Of a DNA stretch of 64,000 nucleotides, positions 36,432 through 46,769 are shown one piece after another. The stretch is from Patiria pectinifera (lineage: Eukaryota; Echinodermata; Asteroidea; Valvatida; Asterinidae): contig CM057134.1 in NCBI GenBank assembly GCA_029964075.1, forward strand, positions 24,034,905 through 24,098,904. The letters run 5' to 3'. Every line of letters begins with the position of its first letter. Position 1 is the stretch's first letter. Below the pieces are notes generated by a model. The model saw only the letters and a program-made list of their open reading frames with translations, ran no database searches and was not told where the DNA came from. Position numbers and translations under genes: made by a program.

Positions 36432-37150
36432 GAGAGAAATATGTCACTTCAAACAATAGTTAGCTTAACCTGTAAACATCTAATCTTCAGCCAACCAACC
36501 TGGACTGTTCCATTTACTTATAACTACACAAATAATGGGTTATTCCAGAGAGAAATAGGTCACTTTAAAGAAAAGTGAGCTTAACCTGTAAACAGCTAAT
36601 CTTCAGTCAACCAACTTGGACTGTTCCATTTACTTATAACTGCACAGTTAATGGGTTATTCCAGAGAGAAATAGGTCACTTTAAACAAAAGTGAGCTTAA
36701 GGCCAAAAAAATAAAGTCTCCGGTTTCTGGTATGCGCGCGCGTTGCCGTAGCCATGCACGTCGGCAAAATGAAAAAGTTTTTTTTCAATGAAAGATGATG
36801 TCTCAAAACCGCCAAACTCACTGGTTTGACTGGAATCCTGCTGCTGCACAATTTTAACGTGTTTTTAGATTGGGTTATGGTCGAGAATAAGCTTTATGTG
36901 GCCTCTCTGGACTCCCATATATTTGCACTAAGTTTAGTCGGGCACCATTTGCAGTCATCAGCACACATTTGAAGCAAAAAATTCAGGTAAAAAAAAAAAA
37001 AACGCGTCGCCGCACCACCTTTTGGGCAAGCTCCATACCAGAAACCGGAGACTTTTTTTTTTTGGCCTAACCTGTAAACAGCTAATCTTCAGCCAACCAA
37101 CTTGGACTGTTCCATTTACTTATAACTGCACAAACAATGAGTTATTTCAA
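36432..37150. repeat. 116-bp tandem repeat, three units, third interrupted by a MITE
   Basis: Units start with GAGAGAAATA(G/T)GTCACTT at 36432, 36548 and 36664, giving an exact 116-bp period, and end 'aatgggttattcca'. The third unit is split at 36700/37068 by a MITE and resumes with 'cctgtaaacagctaatcttc' to about 37150. Units 1 and 2 give the empty target sequence. Confidence 0.92.
36701..37067. mobile_element. 367-bp Harbinger-like MITE, TAA target duplication
   Basis: Ends are GGCCAAAAAAATAAAGTCTC ('cggtttctggtatg') and the reverse complement 'cataccagaaaccggagact...ggcc', about 36 bp each. TAA is duplicated at 36698-36700 and 37068-37070. The uninterrupted tandem units read 'gagcttaacctg' at this place, which confirms the duplication and both ends. 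The internal sequence is unlike 11262-11835, but the ends are of the same type. Confidence 0.88.
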
Positions 37151-37671
37151 AATTAATAAGGTCAAATAGTAAGGTGTGCTATTTGTACCAAATGTCACTT
37201 AAAATATATGTTACATGTGCAGTGTATGGGGTACAAAATGTGCCCAAATAAATGATTGGAGGCAATTTTATTACAGTATCAATTGGAATACCAAATTCAT
37301 TTCTTTCGCACTGTAAAATGGTGGGCAAACTAAGCTGAGCCATATGCCATGATGGATGTGCCATGTTTGATGTGCCATGCCAGCTCCATTCTGTCTTTTC
37401 AGAACTAATGGCAGCAGGAGTAGAGAGAACGTCTTTGTTGTCAATACTTACAACTGTAAAAGAGTGCTCTTCTAAAGTTGACAACAAGCCTGACTTTTGT
37501 CTGATCTCTTGCACATTCTCCAAAACCTATCGAGTGTGTCTTCAGAGACACGAAAGCCAGAATGATTTAAAGCCTCAACAATTTTAAAGAATGTGACAAC
37601 TGTTTTACACAGTTAGTGCTAATAATATGCAAAGGACAATTGTTTTTCTTATTCAAAACAAACTGCTTGTA

Positions 37672-37915
37672 CAGGGTGAGTCCAAAAAAGCGGAACCCAA
37701 ACCCCAAAAATTATATTTCATATTTAAAAAGATTTGTAGCACCAAAAATAATAACGACTGGAAAGCCCATTTCATGAGGTACTTTTAGATGAAAAAATGA
37801 CTGAAATTGGTCAATCCGTTCGGAAAATATCACCATTTAAACACAATGACCGTAAAACCTGTCTCGTCCAAAAAATGCGATTTCAAGAATCGCCGTCGCA
37901 ATTGTCTTTACAGGG
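37672..37915. mobile_element. Truncated mariner-type MITE
   Basis: It starts CAGGGTGAGTCCAAAAAAGC after a TA and follows the arm of the full copy at 52487-53149 through 'cctgtctcgtccaaaaaatg' to 'gcaattgtc'. The second arm is absent. Confidence 0.7.
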
Positions 37916-37984
37916 AATGTACATCATTGACTTTAGCTGTAATTTTCAGAAATGAACTATTTGAGGGGTTAGTGTAATAGATCA

Positions 37985-38090
37985 AATATTGTTACACTGA
38001 CATGTTTGAAGTTTTGTGTTCGAAAATGCTGGAAAAACCAAGGAAAACCAAAAACGTTCAAGTAGTCTGGTTCCCTGATTCCACTAAAGA
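37985..38090. repeat. Dispersed repeat ('tgctggaaaaaccaagg...agtctggttccc')
   Basis: The block is found reverse-complemented at about 54988-55070 and, weakly, near 30440-30480. It is non-coding and its class is unknown. Confidence 0.5.
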
Positions 38091-38410
38091 TGAAATGGAT
38101 CAATTAATAGATGCCGGAAAATTGTAAGACAAGGGAACCAGTCTAGCTGGCCTGCACCCATTCGGGGCTGGTACCATCTGTCAATGGGGGCGCTGTTCAA
38201 AACTGATTATTTTGCACTGAAAACGGCAGATGCCACACAAAAGGGCACCACCACTTCTTTTTCAAAAAGGGAAATTCTTACAAAAAGAAAGGGCACTCTT
38301 GACAAATTATTGGGGGGGGGGGTAAGCCCGTTGAAAAAAGGGCATTTGAATGGAAAAGGCAGTCTTTGCAAAATATCGGGGGGTAAATACCCCCTTCCCC
38401 CTCCCCAGCT

Positions 38411-39622
38411 TCATTCAAGAACTCGCTCTTTGTTGTATTTGGTGCAGACATTGTTTCCCCTCGATAAGTTTCTTCCCCTTTTTGCTTTTGTATTTTTTCC
38501 CAGATAATCTTTTGTGACACGGTTTATTAGTTGTTTAAGAGCAACAAGCGTATGTTGCATCATAGAAATAACAATGTCATCATGAACCCATGGTTTGGAA
38601 AGTGAATCAAATAATTCATCTTTTGTGATTAACGACTCTTGAAAACATGATGCTTCACATCTTACATAGTCTGCTAATATTTCATCTGAGGAACTGCATG
38701 TATCAAGAAATGAATGTAGTTTGGTGTAGTGATTGCACAAGTCTAAAATATGACCACGGTCCTCAGTGATCTGCCAAAGTGGGGCAGTTATTAATTTATT
38801 TAAAATTCCCAAAACTTTGCACCCAGCTAAAAACAGAGGAACTTGAATGTCAGCATGGACTGCCCTTAGCAGAGCACTACCTTGGCCATGGATGTTATGA
38901 AGAAAATCAAAAATGTGATCATGGATATGAAACACCCTCAGTAAGAAAACTATATTAAAGCGGTTTCCCCTAACATTCTGTAAATACCGCTTATTTATAC
39001 CTTTGTTAATCATATATGTTTTCCATGCCCTGTGGCATCCATTTTTTTCATCTGCACCTTTGGCCAATGCTTTACAGGCAGTTCTAACAAAACAAACTGT
39101 ACCACTATCAGACCCACAAATTGTGACACTAACTCTGTCCACACCCAAACGGATACTTTCAAAATTCTTGAAAGATTTGCTAATTGTCTCGGCCATTGAC
39201 ACAAGTAAGTGCAAGCCACAAACAAAATTGTTCATTTGTGCTAATCTTCTCTGGGCAGATTTTGAGAATTTGTCCCATCCCTCTTTGTACAGGGGAAGGC
39301 ATGATTCCCTGTATAAAAAAGTTTGAAGAATGTCATTTAATTTAGCTTCAGTTGAAGCTCTGTCGCTCATGGTGTTATTAATTTGACAAAGTATCTGCTG
39401 TCCCGTATTTGCCCTTTCATTGTCTTGTGCTTTCTCATTACATGTATTTGTAATATCATCAAGTACTGTTTTAAGGGTACTAACATGACTAAGGGTGTAC
39501 TCAGCACTCTTGGACACCATTTCCCTAAGTCCGAGAACAAAAGAATATTCCTGATCATCAGACAGTGTGTACGTCATGTAAATATCCTCCTCCTTCGATG
39601 TTTTATCAGTCCTTAGTGTCAA
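38411..39622 (-). CDS. Uncharacterised repeat-family protein, 403 codons, uninterrupted
   Basis: This is the only long unbroken ORF of the minus-strand cluster, in contrast to its decayed neighbours. I recognise the order of motifs from a multi-copy invertebrate family with no assigned function: TMSDRASTEAKLNDILQTF (about residues 83-101), MNNFVCGLHLLVSMAETI (about 130-147), GTVCFVRTACKALAKG, GCHRAWKTYM, GNRFNIVFLLRVFH, then PLFLAGCKVLGILNKLITAP and PLW. It is mostly helical in appearance, with no signal peptide and no zinc-finger cluster. Repeat behaviour and neighbours suggest a transposon gene. The start chosen is the first Met; a spliced 5' exon is possible. It ends with a basic tail (KAKRGRN). 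Intactness could mean a recent insertion or selection. Confidence 0.6.
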   Translation of the reverse strand: MTLRTDKTSKEEDIYMTYTLSDDQEYSFVLGLREMVSKSAEYTLSHVSTLKTVLDDITNTCNEKAQDNERANTGQQILCQINNTMSDRASTEAKLNDILQTFLYRESCLPLYKEGWDKFSKSAQRRLAQMNNFVCGLHLLVSMAETISKSFKNFESIRLGVDRVSVTICGSDSGTVCFVRTACKALAKGADEKNGCHRAWKTYMINKGINKRYLQNVRGNRFNIVFLLRVFHIHDHIFDFLHNIHGQGSALLRAVHADIQVPLFLAGCKVLGILNKLITAPLWQITEDRGHILDLCNHYTKLHSFLDTCSSSDEILADYVRCEASCFQESLITKDELFDSLSKPWVHDDIVISMMQHTLVALKQLINRVTKDYLGKNTKAKRGRNLSRGNNVCTKYNKERVLE

Positions 39623-39731
39623 ATCCTGTTTTTTTTGGCGAGTTCTTCCATCTGATGTTGTGAGATGAGCAGTCTTTCATCGTTCATATGTGAGACTGTT
39701 TGGCCGGAAGGTAGCTGGTCAGCAGTCTTGC

Positions 39732-40145
39732 CTACCAGGTTAAGAACTGTTTCAATTGCCAGTTATCACAGTGGAGGTGTACCTTGGTCCCAAGAACATA
39801 ACTGGTGAGGAAGTGATGTACATGTACATAGGTAATTTCCGCACTGCTGCCCTTAGAAATGTTCACTTCTTCATCCACTTGGTAATTAACCTGCCTGGAC
39901 ACCCTTTCATAGTGCACTTCAAAAATGCCTAAATTCCTCCTGTTCCAAAGGTAGACTGGCCTAGGCTGAAGTGGATCTGATGTACATGTATAGTGCACTA
40001 GCTGTGCAAAGGAGTAGTGCCTAAAGCTCCAATTTTCTGAGTGCAGGGAGTATTTCTCTGTCATGCAACTTGCAATGGCAGTGAAAAACCAACTCTTTTC
40101 TCCGGTAATCGTTGTTCCCATTTCCAGCTCCACAAAGAAAGTCAC
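39732..40145 (-). pseudogene. Transposon-type ORF fragment ('VHLHCDN' family)
   Basis: The minus-strand ORF has YSFAQLVHYTCTSDPLQPRP, then RRNLGIFEVHYERVSRQVNY, DEEVNISKGSSAEITYVHVH and VHLHCDN. These match the recurrent pattern 'P.. G.. PRQVNYLIDEA..GKG.......HHF...HG......HADNC' known from highly repeated invertebrate and fish predicted proteins; the acidic D-N pair resembles a DDE-type catalytic residue. The frame degrades right after HCDN and the protein stops, so the gene is truncated. A weaker relative is at 24042-24260. Confidence 0.6.
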
Positions 40146-40614
40146 AAGCTGTTTTGTGTCACCGCTCTCAGTTCCTTTTAATCAATCATACACCAGTTGC
40201 CTTCTGCATCTTCACCAGAGGATGTAAGCTGGATTGGGGCAGACCATCTACAGCTAGGAATTAAGCAGTTTCAAGCAGTTTTTGATAGGCCTCATCAGTT
40301 GCAGCCTTCCTCGTGGCATCGTCTGTCCGTGGTTGAGTTGGTTGTGGCTCAGGCAGAGCTTCAGTTGGACCTGCTGTCTCTGTAGAATTTGATGCCTCTC
40401 CTCTCCTAGTAGATTGTCATGTACATGTAACTTGCAATGGTAGTGGAAATAAAAAACTTTTGGATGCACAGTCCATTTTCGAAATGTTTATTGATAATCC
40501 TGAAAAGCCATATTATTTTGTGAAGTCATCTAAAGTCATACTTGTGAAGTAAAATTTGAAACAAAACAAAACACTATATTGAATGGTATACACATTTAGC
40601 CTAATATACAATCA
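40146..40614. other. No gene recognised
   Basis: Short minus-strand ORF (40254-40469, Gln-rich) without a recognisable match. It may belong to the 3' side of the reverse transcriptase fragment or to the flanking transposon. Confidence 0.35.
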
Positions 40615-41313
40615 TTAGTTTACTGTGCAGTCTTCTTTATCAATGAAATTGTTTATTGATTGCCCTGCCAGAAAGGAAAGATGGTGGATGAGCCGGAACG
40701 TATTAGGTTCATGTTTAGGTACCAAACCAATGGGCGAGCACTGAAAAGTTGGGAAAGGTGGGGTTGTGAATGGACCTGCAATCCTATCTAGGTCTATTTC
40801 TTTTTGGAGTTTTTCTTTTATTATCTCAGGCTGCTGAAGGTAAGAAACCTGCCTGCCTACTTTGCCTTGGACCCTTGTACTGTAGCGAAAAAAACCTCTC
40901 TCTAGAAGTTGAGCATCATTAGGATAACGGTCCAACCATTTGCTTAAAACAAAGAGTTTAATTGGTGTTGGAGGGACGAAAAGAATTCCCAGAGGGGGCC
41001 TTATAGTACCCGGTACTCTATTTGCTGGCCGGGAATATGCAGCCTGGCCAGGTTTGGCAATGTGTTGTCTGGCTTGATCAGTGGACTTGCGGACTTGGTT
41101 GTCCTTACGCCAATAAAAAGGGGACCCGGCAGCCGAATTCCCCATTTTGCATACAGCAGCCCCATGACCTGGGGGGAGGGGGGGGGAATATTTACTACAT
41201 TTGTGAACATAATAATCCGCAGAAGTGTTGTCCGTGCGCCCCATTAAATGCAAAACAAACTCCGACACGTTTGGAAACTTTGTTATCTTGATAAAGCGTG
41301 GACTTCTCTTCAT
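40615..41313 (-). mobile_element. DIRS-like (tyrosine-recombinase type) retrotransposon reverse transcriptase fragment
   Basis: The 232-residue minus-strand ORF carries the N-terminal part of a DIRS/Ngaro-type reverse transcriptase: PIKLFVLSKWLDRYPND, QQPEIIKEKLQKEI, LDRIAGPFTTPPFP, SPIGLVPKHEPNTFRLIHHL and SINNFIDKEDC. This is the typical 'GRI.GPF..PP......GLVPKK.PG.FRLIHHLS.P.G.SVN' block. The ORF ends before the YxDD catalytic block, and no RNase H, methylase or recombinase part is seen downstream, so it is a dead fragment. Upstream 41360-41770 may be 5' element sequence, but nothing there is decisive. Confidence 0.75.
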
Positions 41314-41769
41314 ATTTACTGTTCAAAATCTTTTCTTAAATTGACAATGACACACGATAACCCAAAGGTGTGACAACTGACGGAAGGTAGTGTCATTATA
41401 GGCTGTATCAGAAATATGAGGAGCGGCCGTATTGGAAATGTGGGCATTGTTGTTAGTGTTACCCTGCCCTATACCTTGAGATGATTCTTCACCCTCTGGT
41501 CTGGCAGACGATTTGGCCGCTCAATACCATTTACTTGGCTGTACTCCATGGTTCGTGTCAATGTCTGCTAAACGTGACGGTAGTTGTGCTGTCCGTTTTG
41601 GTCGTGGCATCGTCCACAATGTTCATCAATTGACGGAGTGAATTGTAGATAATTGGCCGAATCAAGTCGAGCCAGGCCACACAATTGTAAGTCCGTAACG
41701 TTGTCCACTACTGTCACCCTGCTGCTCAGAAGAGGGACATGAAAGTTAATGCCAAATTCCAAACTGTTC

Positions 41770-42455
41770 AGGAAAATTAGTCAGCTCCAATCCACGCTTG
41801 AAGATCTTTGTAAAAGTTTTCAACTGGGAAAGAAACAATCTCCCCAAAAACATAAATGCAGTGTCCCAGTACAAGGTGTTGGACATCAATTATGAACTAG
41901 ATGTTATGAAAGACTCCAGAAAGAGTTAACATTCATAAAGTTGTAAGAATTGAATGTTGTGAAGTAAAAATGGTAAATACAAGTTGTTTCTTCAGAGGCT
42001 GAGACAAAAGTGACAGCATAGCAATATTTCCTTCCCGCCTGAACTTTCCACCTCCATGAGGTAAAGCGAACCACCCCCACTTCTCATTGGCCCATAGCAG
42101 GCCTTGCCAAGTGTGGCAGAACAAGACCTCTTATTGGCTGGTTGCCCCTCCAAGCCTTCTCAGCAATTGGTTCAAATTCGTGGCTGTTGATTGGCTACTC
42201 TCCTGAAAACAGGATCCCAGTATGTAATGCTTCACAGTGAGAGGATATTACATGCAGTTAGCCGTCCTTTTGCACAACACATCTAATATAATGAACAAGG
42301 GAAGATCAATTGCAGAGTTGGCTGCTTATAAATAGTTTGATCATTAAGTGAGAAGATTGATTAATTTTTTTTGGGGGGGGGGCAGAGTGGGGGAGAGCTG
42401 CTGTAAAGTATGCTTTGTGAGACCTCTGCATGTAGTGAATACAACAATCACTGCT
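41770..42455. other. No gene recognised
   Basis: Non-coding. It contains a T/G homopolymer stretch at 42363-42382. Several 'attggctg'-like motifs at 42085-42195 are unexplained. Confidence 0.35.
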
Positions 42456-43552
42456 TTACCTTCTTGGGTATCTGGAGCTCCACCAGGAGACAACACAATG
42501 CAAAAACATATTTGTTTTTGTTTTCTCTTCCGCAGTTGTCCAACTGCATGTACAGTGTTGGTGGCAGACCGGGCTACTTCTGCAGAACCTGCAGAAGGAC
42601 GTTATTACTGTGTTGTTAGAGTCATGAGGGATTTCCTTGAAATGGATGAACGAATGTTGTCTCCTTCCATAGACTATTGCTCCTGTTAGGTGTGTCGGTA
42701 ATTTCCACATGGAGCTGAGAGATTTGGGCTTAATTATGAAGCTGGATAGGCTGGTTGATTGTTGGTCCATGCCATCAATGATGATGGATGTGTACTTGTC
42801 TGGAGAGGACTTGGCCTTCTGCCCATGCTTGTAGTATTTTCTTTGCTCAAGGCTGCAAGGATACCAAATAAATAAATACTGGATTTTAAAATTTATATAT
42901 TGAAAAAAGAACAACAATTTACAATTCTGATTTCCCACTGGGTGTATAGGATTTGAGAGAAATCAACACACATATAATATTTAGATACTGTTTTATCATC
43001 ATTGCTCATCAATAGCATGATGAGATTAAAATAATGTGTGAGTTGCCAATAAGATGGATAAATAAGACCAGCTTTGAAGTGTACTATCTTTAAATAGTAC
43101 TGCATGTGCACTGAACAAAATCTGAGCTGCTACGACTGGCAACTACATGCAAGTTAAGCATGATTCAAATTTTCTTGATTTACCAAAACTTTTGTTATTA
43201 AAAGTATTCAACTCATGTCAAGTGGCATTAATAGTACACCTACTACCAGTCAATTATCTGGATTAGGAATAAACTTAAAATAACAGTATACAAATGTACT
43301 TATCACCCACTTGCTGATTTATGTTCATTAATGGTTGAAATTGCTTCTATATTCCAAATAATTTACTTGAACAAGTTCAAAATGTAATTTTTGAAGGCTG
43401 ATGTGGCGGTCTCGTTTTGCAGACAATTCCTTTCGAACCTCTTTGTCTAGTGTTGAATTGAGGGGGGTTTTGATCAGTGTACATGTACATTTGTCACACT
43501 TGGCAAATCTATTCTCCTGCGGAAAAACATGTGCAATGCTTAAATAATACAT
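42456..43552 (-). pseudogene. Transposon-type gene fragment ('DGMDQ' family, DUF7869-like)
   Basis: Two minus-strand exon-like pieces: 43520-43390 (RFAKCDKCTCTLIKTPLNST, DKEVRKELSAKRDRHISLQ) and 42860-42690 (EQRKYYKHGQKAKSSPDKYT, SIIIDGMDQQSTSLSSF, LSSMWKLPTHLTGAIVYGR). A 'KC..C' pair, a basic helix, then 'YY.H...A...P..Y.S.I.DGMDQ' is the standard order of a much-repeated invertebrate family. I relate it to DUF7869-type proteins from memory. The downstream catalytic-looking 'LDNC...NKN' part is missing, so the copy is truncated. Confidence 0.6.
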
Positions 43553-43824
43553 ACATTGTCTGACTTATGTCTTTAAATTCTTTTGCCCCAACATTTTACA
43601 AAAATGACGTTGTCTTTGTCAACAACAAAAAACAACAGAAGCCACCCTTTCTTTTGTTTAACTAAGGCTTGTTGCAGACATTAAATTGCAAGACATTTAG
43701 TGTACACATTAAAGTCAGTTATGCCAGGACTCAACAAAGATATCTTCCTGTTCTAACAATACAAAGTCACTTCATGATGTCATGATTTTGTGTGGTTTGA
43801 TTGGTTGCTACATGTATGTGGTTG

Positions 43825-44780
43825 CTACATGTATGTGAAGACACAGTCTAAGCAGATTAAAGCCAGCACTGCATGATACGTGTTATTTTTCGAGGCCATG
43901 AATTTTCTTTTTAATATCATGTAGTTATTAATATTGCTGCACCGTAAAGACAGGCCCGGCACAGATATGGAACGTTGAAACATGTCAATTTTTCGTTCCT
44001 GATAAAATGAGTACATCTTTTGGACTGCTTGCAAAAAAAGGTGCAACATCCAAGTTGTTGTACCACTGTAAGAACTCGTGCATAGATGTCATGTTTTTTT
44101 CTCGCCAGATTCTCTGGCAGTACTCATATTCTTCTTCTGAGATGTTTGAATTTTTCAGTTTGCTTAAGAATGCCTGGTGAGGTGGGAGGTGTTTGTCTTC
44201 AAGTTTGTTAATACTGTCGACCCACTCGTAAGGAAAATACCTTTTATATTTGGTACGAGTCCAAAAACTTGGTGTAACTGTATCCAGGCGCTAGATAATT
44301 TGTGATGTCCAGGAATCTTAGGAGTTGTGTTTTAATAGCCATGTACGTTCTGGACCACTTCACAATGAACTGCAGAGGATCGACCCCCTGCAGGTTGGGG
44401 TGTAGGTATTGTTTTATGAGGTTGACATCATACTTACCAGAGTTGAAGCCGAGCAGGGGCAGTTCCCGAAGAGAGACGTCCAGCTCCTTCTTCGCCTTGT
44501 CAGCGGGATGAGTTCTGGGGTGATCCGTCTGTGCATGTGCCGCATCTTTGTCCTTCAGTTCTCGAAGCCTAAATTTGATTTGGCCCCATTAATGGAACAG
44601 TGCCTCACATAAATCACTAATTGCATTTAGAGCATGTTCATCGTCATATTTGAGTGACTCATAGTCATTTGACAAACTATCTGTTCCAATCTCTGACTGG
44701 ATTAGTTTTTTGTGTGACGCCTCAAAAATCTGCTGTGTTTCTTTCATTGTATTTTCATAGCTGCAACAATCCTGGTGATG
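43825..44780 (-). pseudogene. Type-B (protein-primed, viral/Polinton-style) DNA polymerase fragment
   Basis: Minus-strand pieces: LPLLGFNSGKYDVNLIKQYL (exonuclease-region 'GFN..YD'), then RFLDITNYLAPGYSYTKFL, LPPHQAFLSKLKNSNISEEE, FLQWYNNLDV, AVQKMYSFYQERKIDMFQ and ISVPGLSLR. This is the familiar run of the DNA_pol_B_2 family in invertebrate genomes, where copies derive from Polinton/Maverick-like or adintovirus-like elements. The frame is broken (a stop after LQFIVK, another after YQI, and a shift near 44050), and nothing of the palm motifs is seen. No capsid, integrase or protease gene of such an element was found nearby. Confidence 0.65.
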
Positions 44781-45705
44781 ACATTTATGTCACCCTGTGA
44801 TCTGTGATACATGTTTCAGACGGGTCCATTTCAATATCATACGGACAGTGACAAACTTTATTGACCTCAGTCTGTACAGCATGGATCCCATTTGGTTTCA
44901 CCCAAATGTAATCCTGCTCCTTGCACAGAAACACAGAAGGTTTTACGTAAAGCTACAGATCACTGCCATGTTGGCATTTGTTATTTTCTTAGAATTGAAA
45001 ATGGCCTTACTCAAAAGAAGAAAAGCACACTAAAATGCACTACAAACTGTTTGCCGTACAAAAACCCCTTTTCAAGTTTCCTCAGAAATTTTTAGCAAAC
45101 GCTTTTAGTCGCGTGTGCAATTCGCCGTTGTACGCTTGTACGCTGTATGTATATATATATGCATGTACATGTATAGCGAATCGCACACACAACATGTGCA
45201 GCTCGTGTTTCAAGTTGTAAAAGGGCCGCGGCTAACTTACAAACGGCAATATGTCAATTGAGTATACCGGTACATTTATAAATGTGGAGGTGGAGAAATC
45301 AATCTAAATTTGTAATTAATTTATTTTAAAAATGATAGATCATTTAAAAATAAGACTAAGGAAGGTTCTTTATGAAATAGTCTAACATATGAATTTAATT
45401 TAAATATTACATGTACTTACTTATTTCCTTATTATTTACTCTAATTTTCAGCCTTGAAATCTGAGGGTATTTGTCAGAGGGGGCATCCCAAGTTTTGGCC
45501 GGCATGGTGCAATAGAAACAATTGGCCATTCGTAAATCTTGGAATTTTCCCTTCAACGGACCCCCTTCCCCCCACAGGTTACAGCCTGTTTGTTAGGATC
45601 ATTCGCCTTGGAATGGATCAAAAATAAATCATAAGTTGAGGCTAAAAACATACAAGTCTTGATTAATCATTATTATGAGTGAAAATAGAAAACAAAAATA
45701 AACAA
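44781..45705. other. No gene recognised
   Basis: AT-rich sequence with a 'tatgtatatatatatgcatg' microsatellite near 45147-45166. Small ORFs have no support. Confidence 0.4.
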
Positions 45706-45875
45706 TAGTTGACTCTCGTTAATACAAACACTGTTAATACAAATTCTGGCTATAACAAACAAAGCCTTGTTGCTGACTGTGCAGATTATGTACACAATGA
45801 ATGGGACTGGCACACCGCTTTATAACAAACATTTTGGCTAGCTCCACCTGAGTTTGTATTAACGAGAGTTGACTG
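45706..45875. mobile_element. ~168-bp MITE (mariner/pogo-like)
   Basis: The left end 'agttgactctcgttaatac' and the right end 'gtattaacgagagttgact' form an inverted repeat of about 24 bp (CTCTCGTTAATACAAAC core). An inner pair 'ctataacaaac' / 'tttataacaaac' is also present. The small size and CAGT-like ends suggest a Tc1/mariner-class MITE. The TA duplication is not certain. Confidence 0.7.
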
Positions 45876-46009
45876 CAAATGAAATTACAAATTGTCTAGG
45901 AGTTCAAACTTTCCCTAAACCTAGCCTTGAAAGTATTCCTCCATGCTGGGTGGGTCTTGCCCAAAGAAACGTGAACACACATTGCCATATAGGCAAGTAT
46001 AAGCATTTG

Positions 46010-46672
46010 TTAGTAGCCCCGAAACAACATACATTTTGCCGCATGCTGATAGACAGACTTTTGATTCTTCTTGAAGTCAACGAACTTGAAGAAGTTGATT
46101 ATGTCACCAAACAGCCACTCAACACAGACTCTAACACTGCTCATTGACTTGTTGTATGCCTCCTGCTCTGCGGTCACATCATGTCCTCGGAGTCGACAAC
46201 GTTCTCGTCCTCTCCTTTCTTTGGTGATGTATTTGGTAATAAAACACAGCACCAGCAATCCACTCACCGGACGGACCTTCACGAAAGGCCTTTGTAATAA
46301 ATAGTTGGTCAATACCTCCTCCGAATCGGCGTCTACCATGACCCAAGAAACCACCTCCTAGTATTCGTTGAGGGTGCCATACGACCCCATGACTCCACCG
46401 AGAAGTTTCACTTTTTCCAAGGTACGAGTATGGTCCGAGCGCCAATACCTTCCAAATGTGCCCTTCAACAAGCCGTACAAGTATGGACACTGCTCCTTGT
46501 ATTCAGCTATCAGTGTATCCGCCATGAAGTACTCAGACACGGCTACTCCACGATTCCCATGTTGAAAGGAGTATGAGCCAAAGGACATACTGGGTTCAGA
46601 CAGATCCAACCCAACACTTTCATCAAGCGTCGATCCCCTCCTTGCATCTGACCAAATTTTTTGCAGCAACAA
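46010..46672 (-). pseudogene. HARBI1-like (PIF/Harbinger) nuclease fragment
   Basis: Minus-strand ORF 46010-46354 contains TAEQEAYNKSMSSVRVCVEW, LFGDIINFFKFVDFKKNQKS and YQHAAKCMLF. This is the C-terminal part of Harbinger DDE nucleases, where the catalytic Glu lies in 'SSVRV.VEW.F'. Upstream 46358-46672 stays open (104 residues, YFMADTLIAEYKEQCPYLYG) but its match is not clear, and a frame change lies between. The N-terminal DD residues are not identified. Harbinger-type MITEs with TTA/TAA duplications occur in this same window. Confidence 0.65.
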
Positions 46673-46769
46673 AAGATATTGGTGATGAGCTCACTTGTAC
46701 CTCAGCTGAAGAAGTTCCTTGACCTCGTTTGTGATGTCAGCAGGGCTACATCCAGACCTTCGCATCTGA

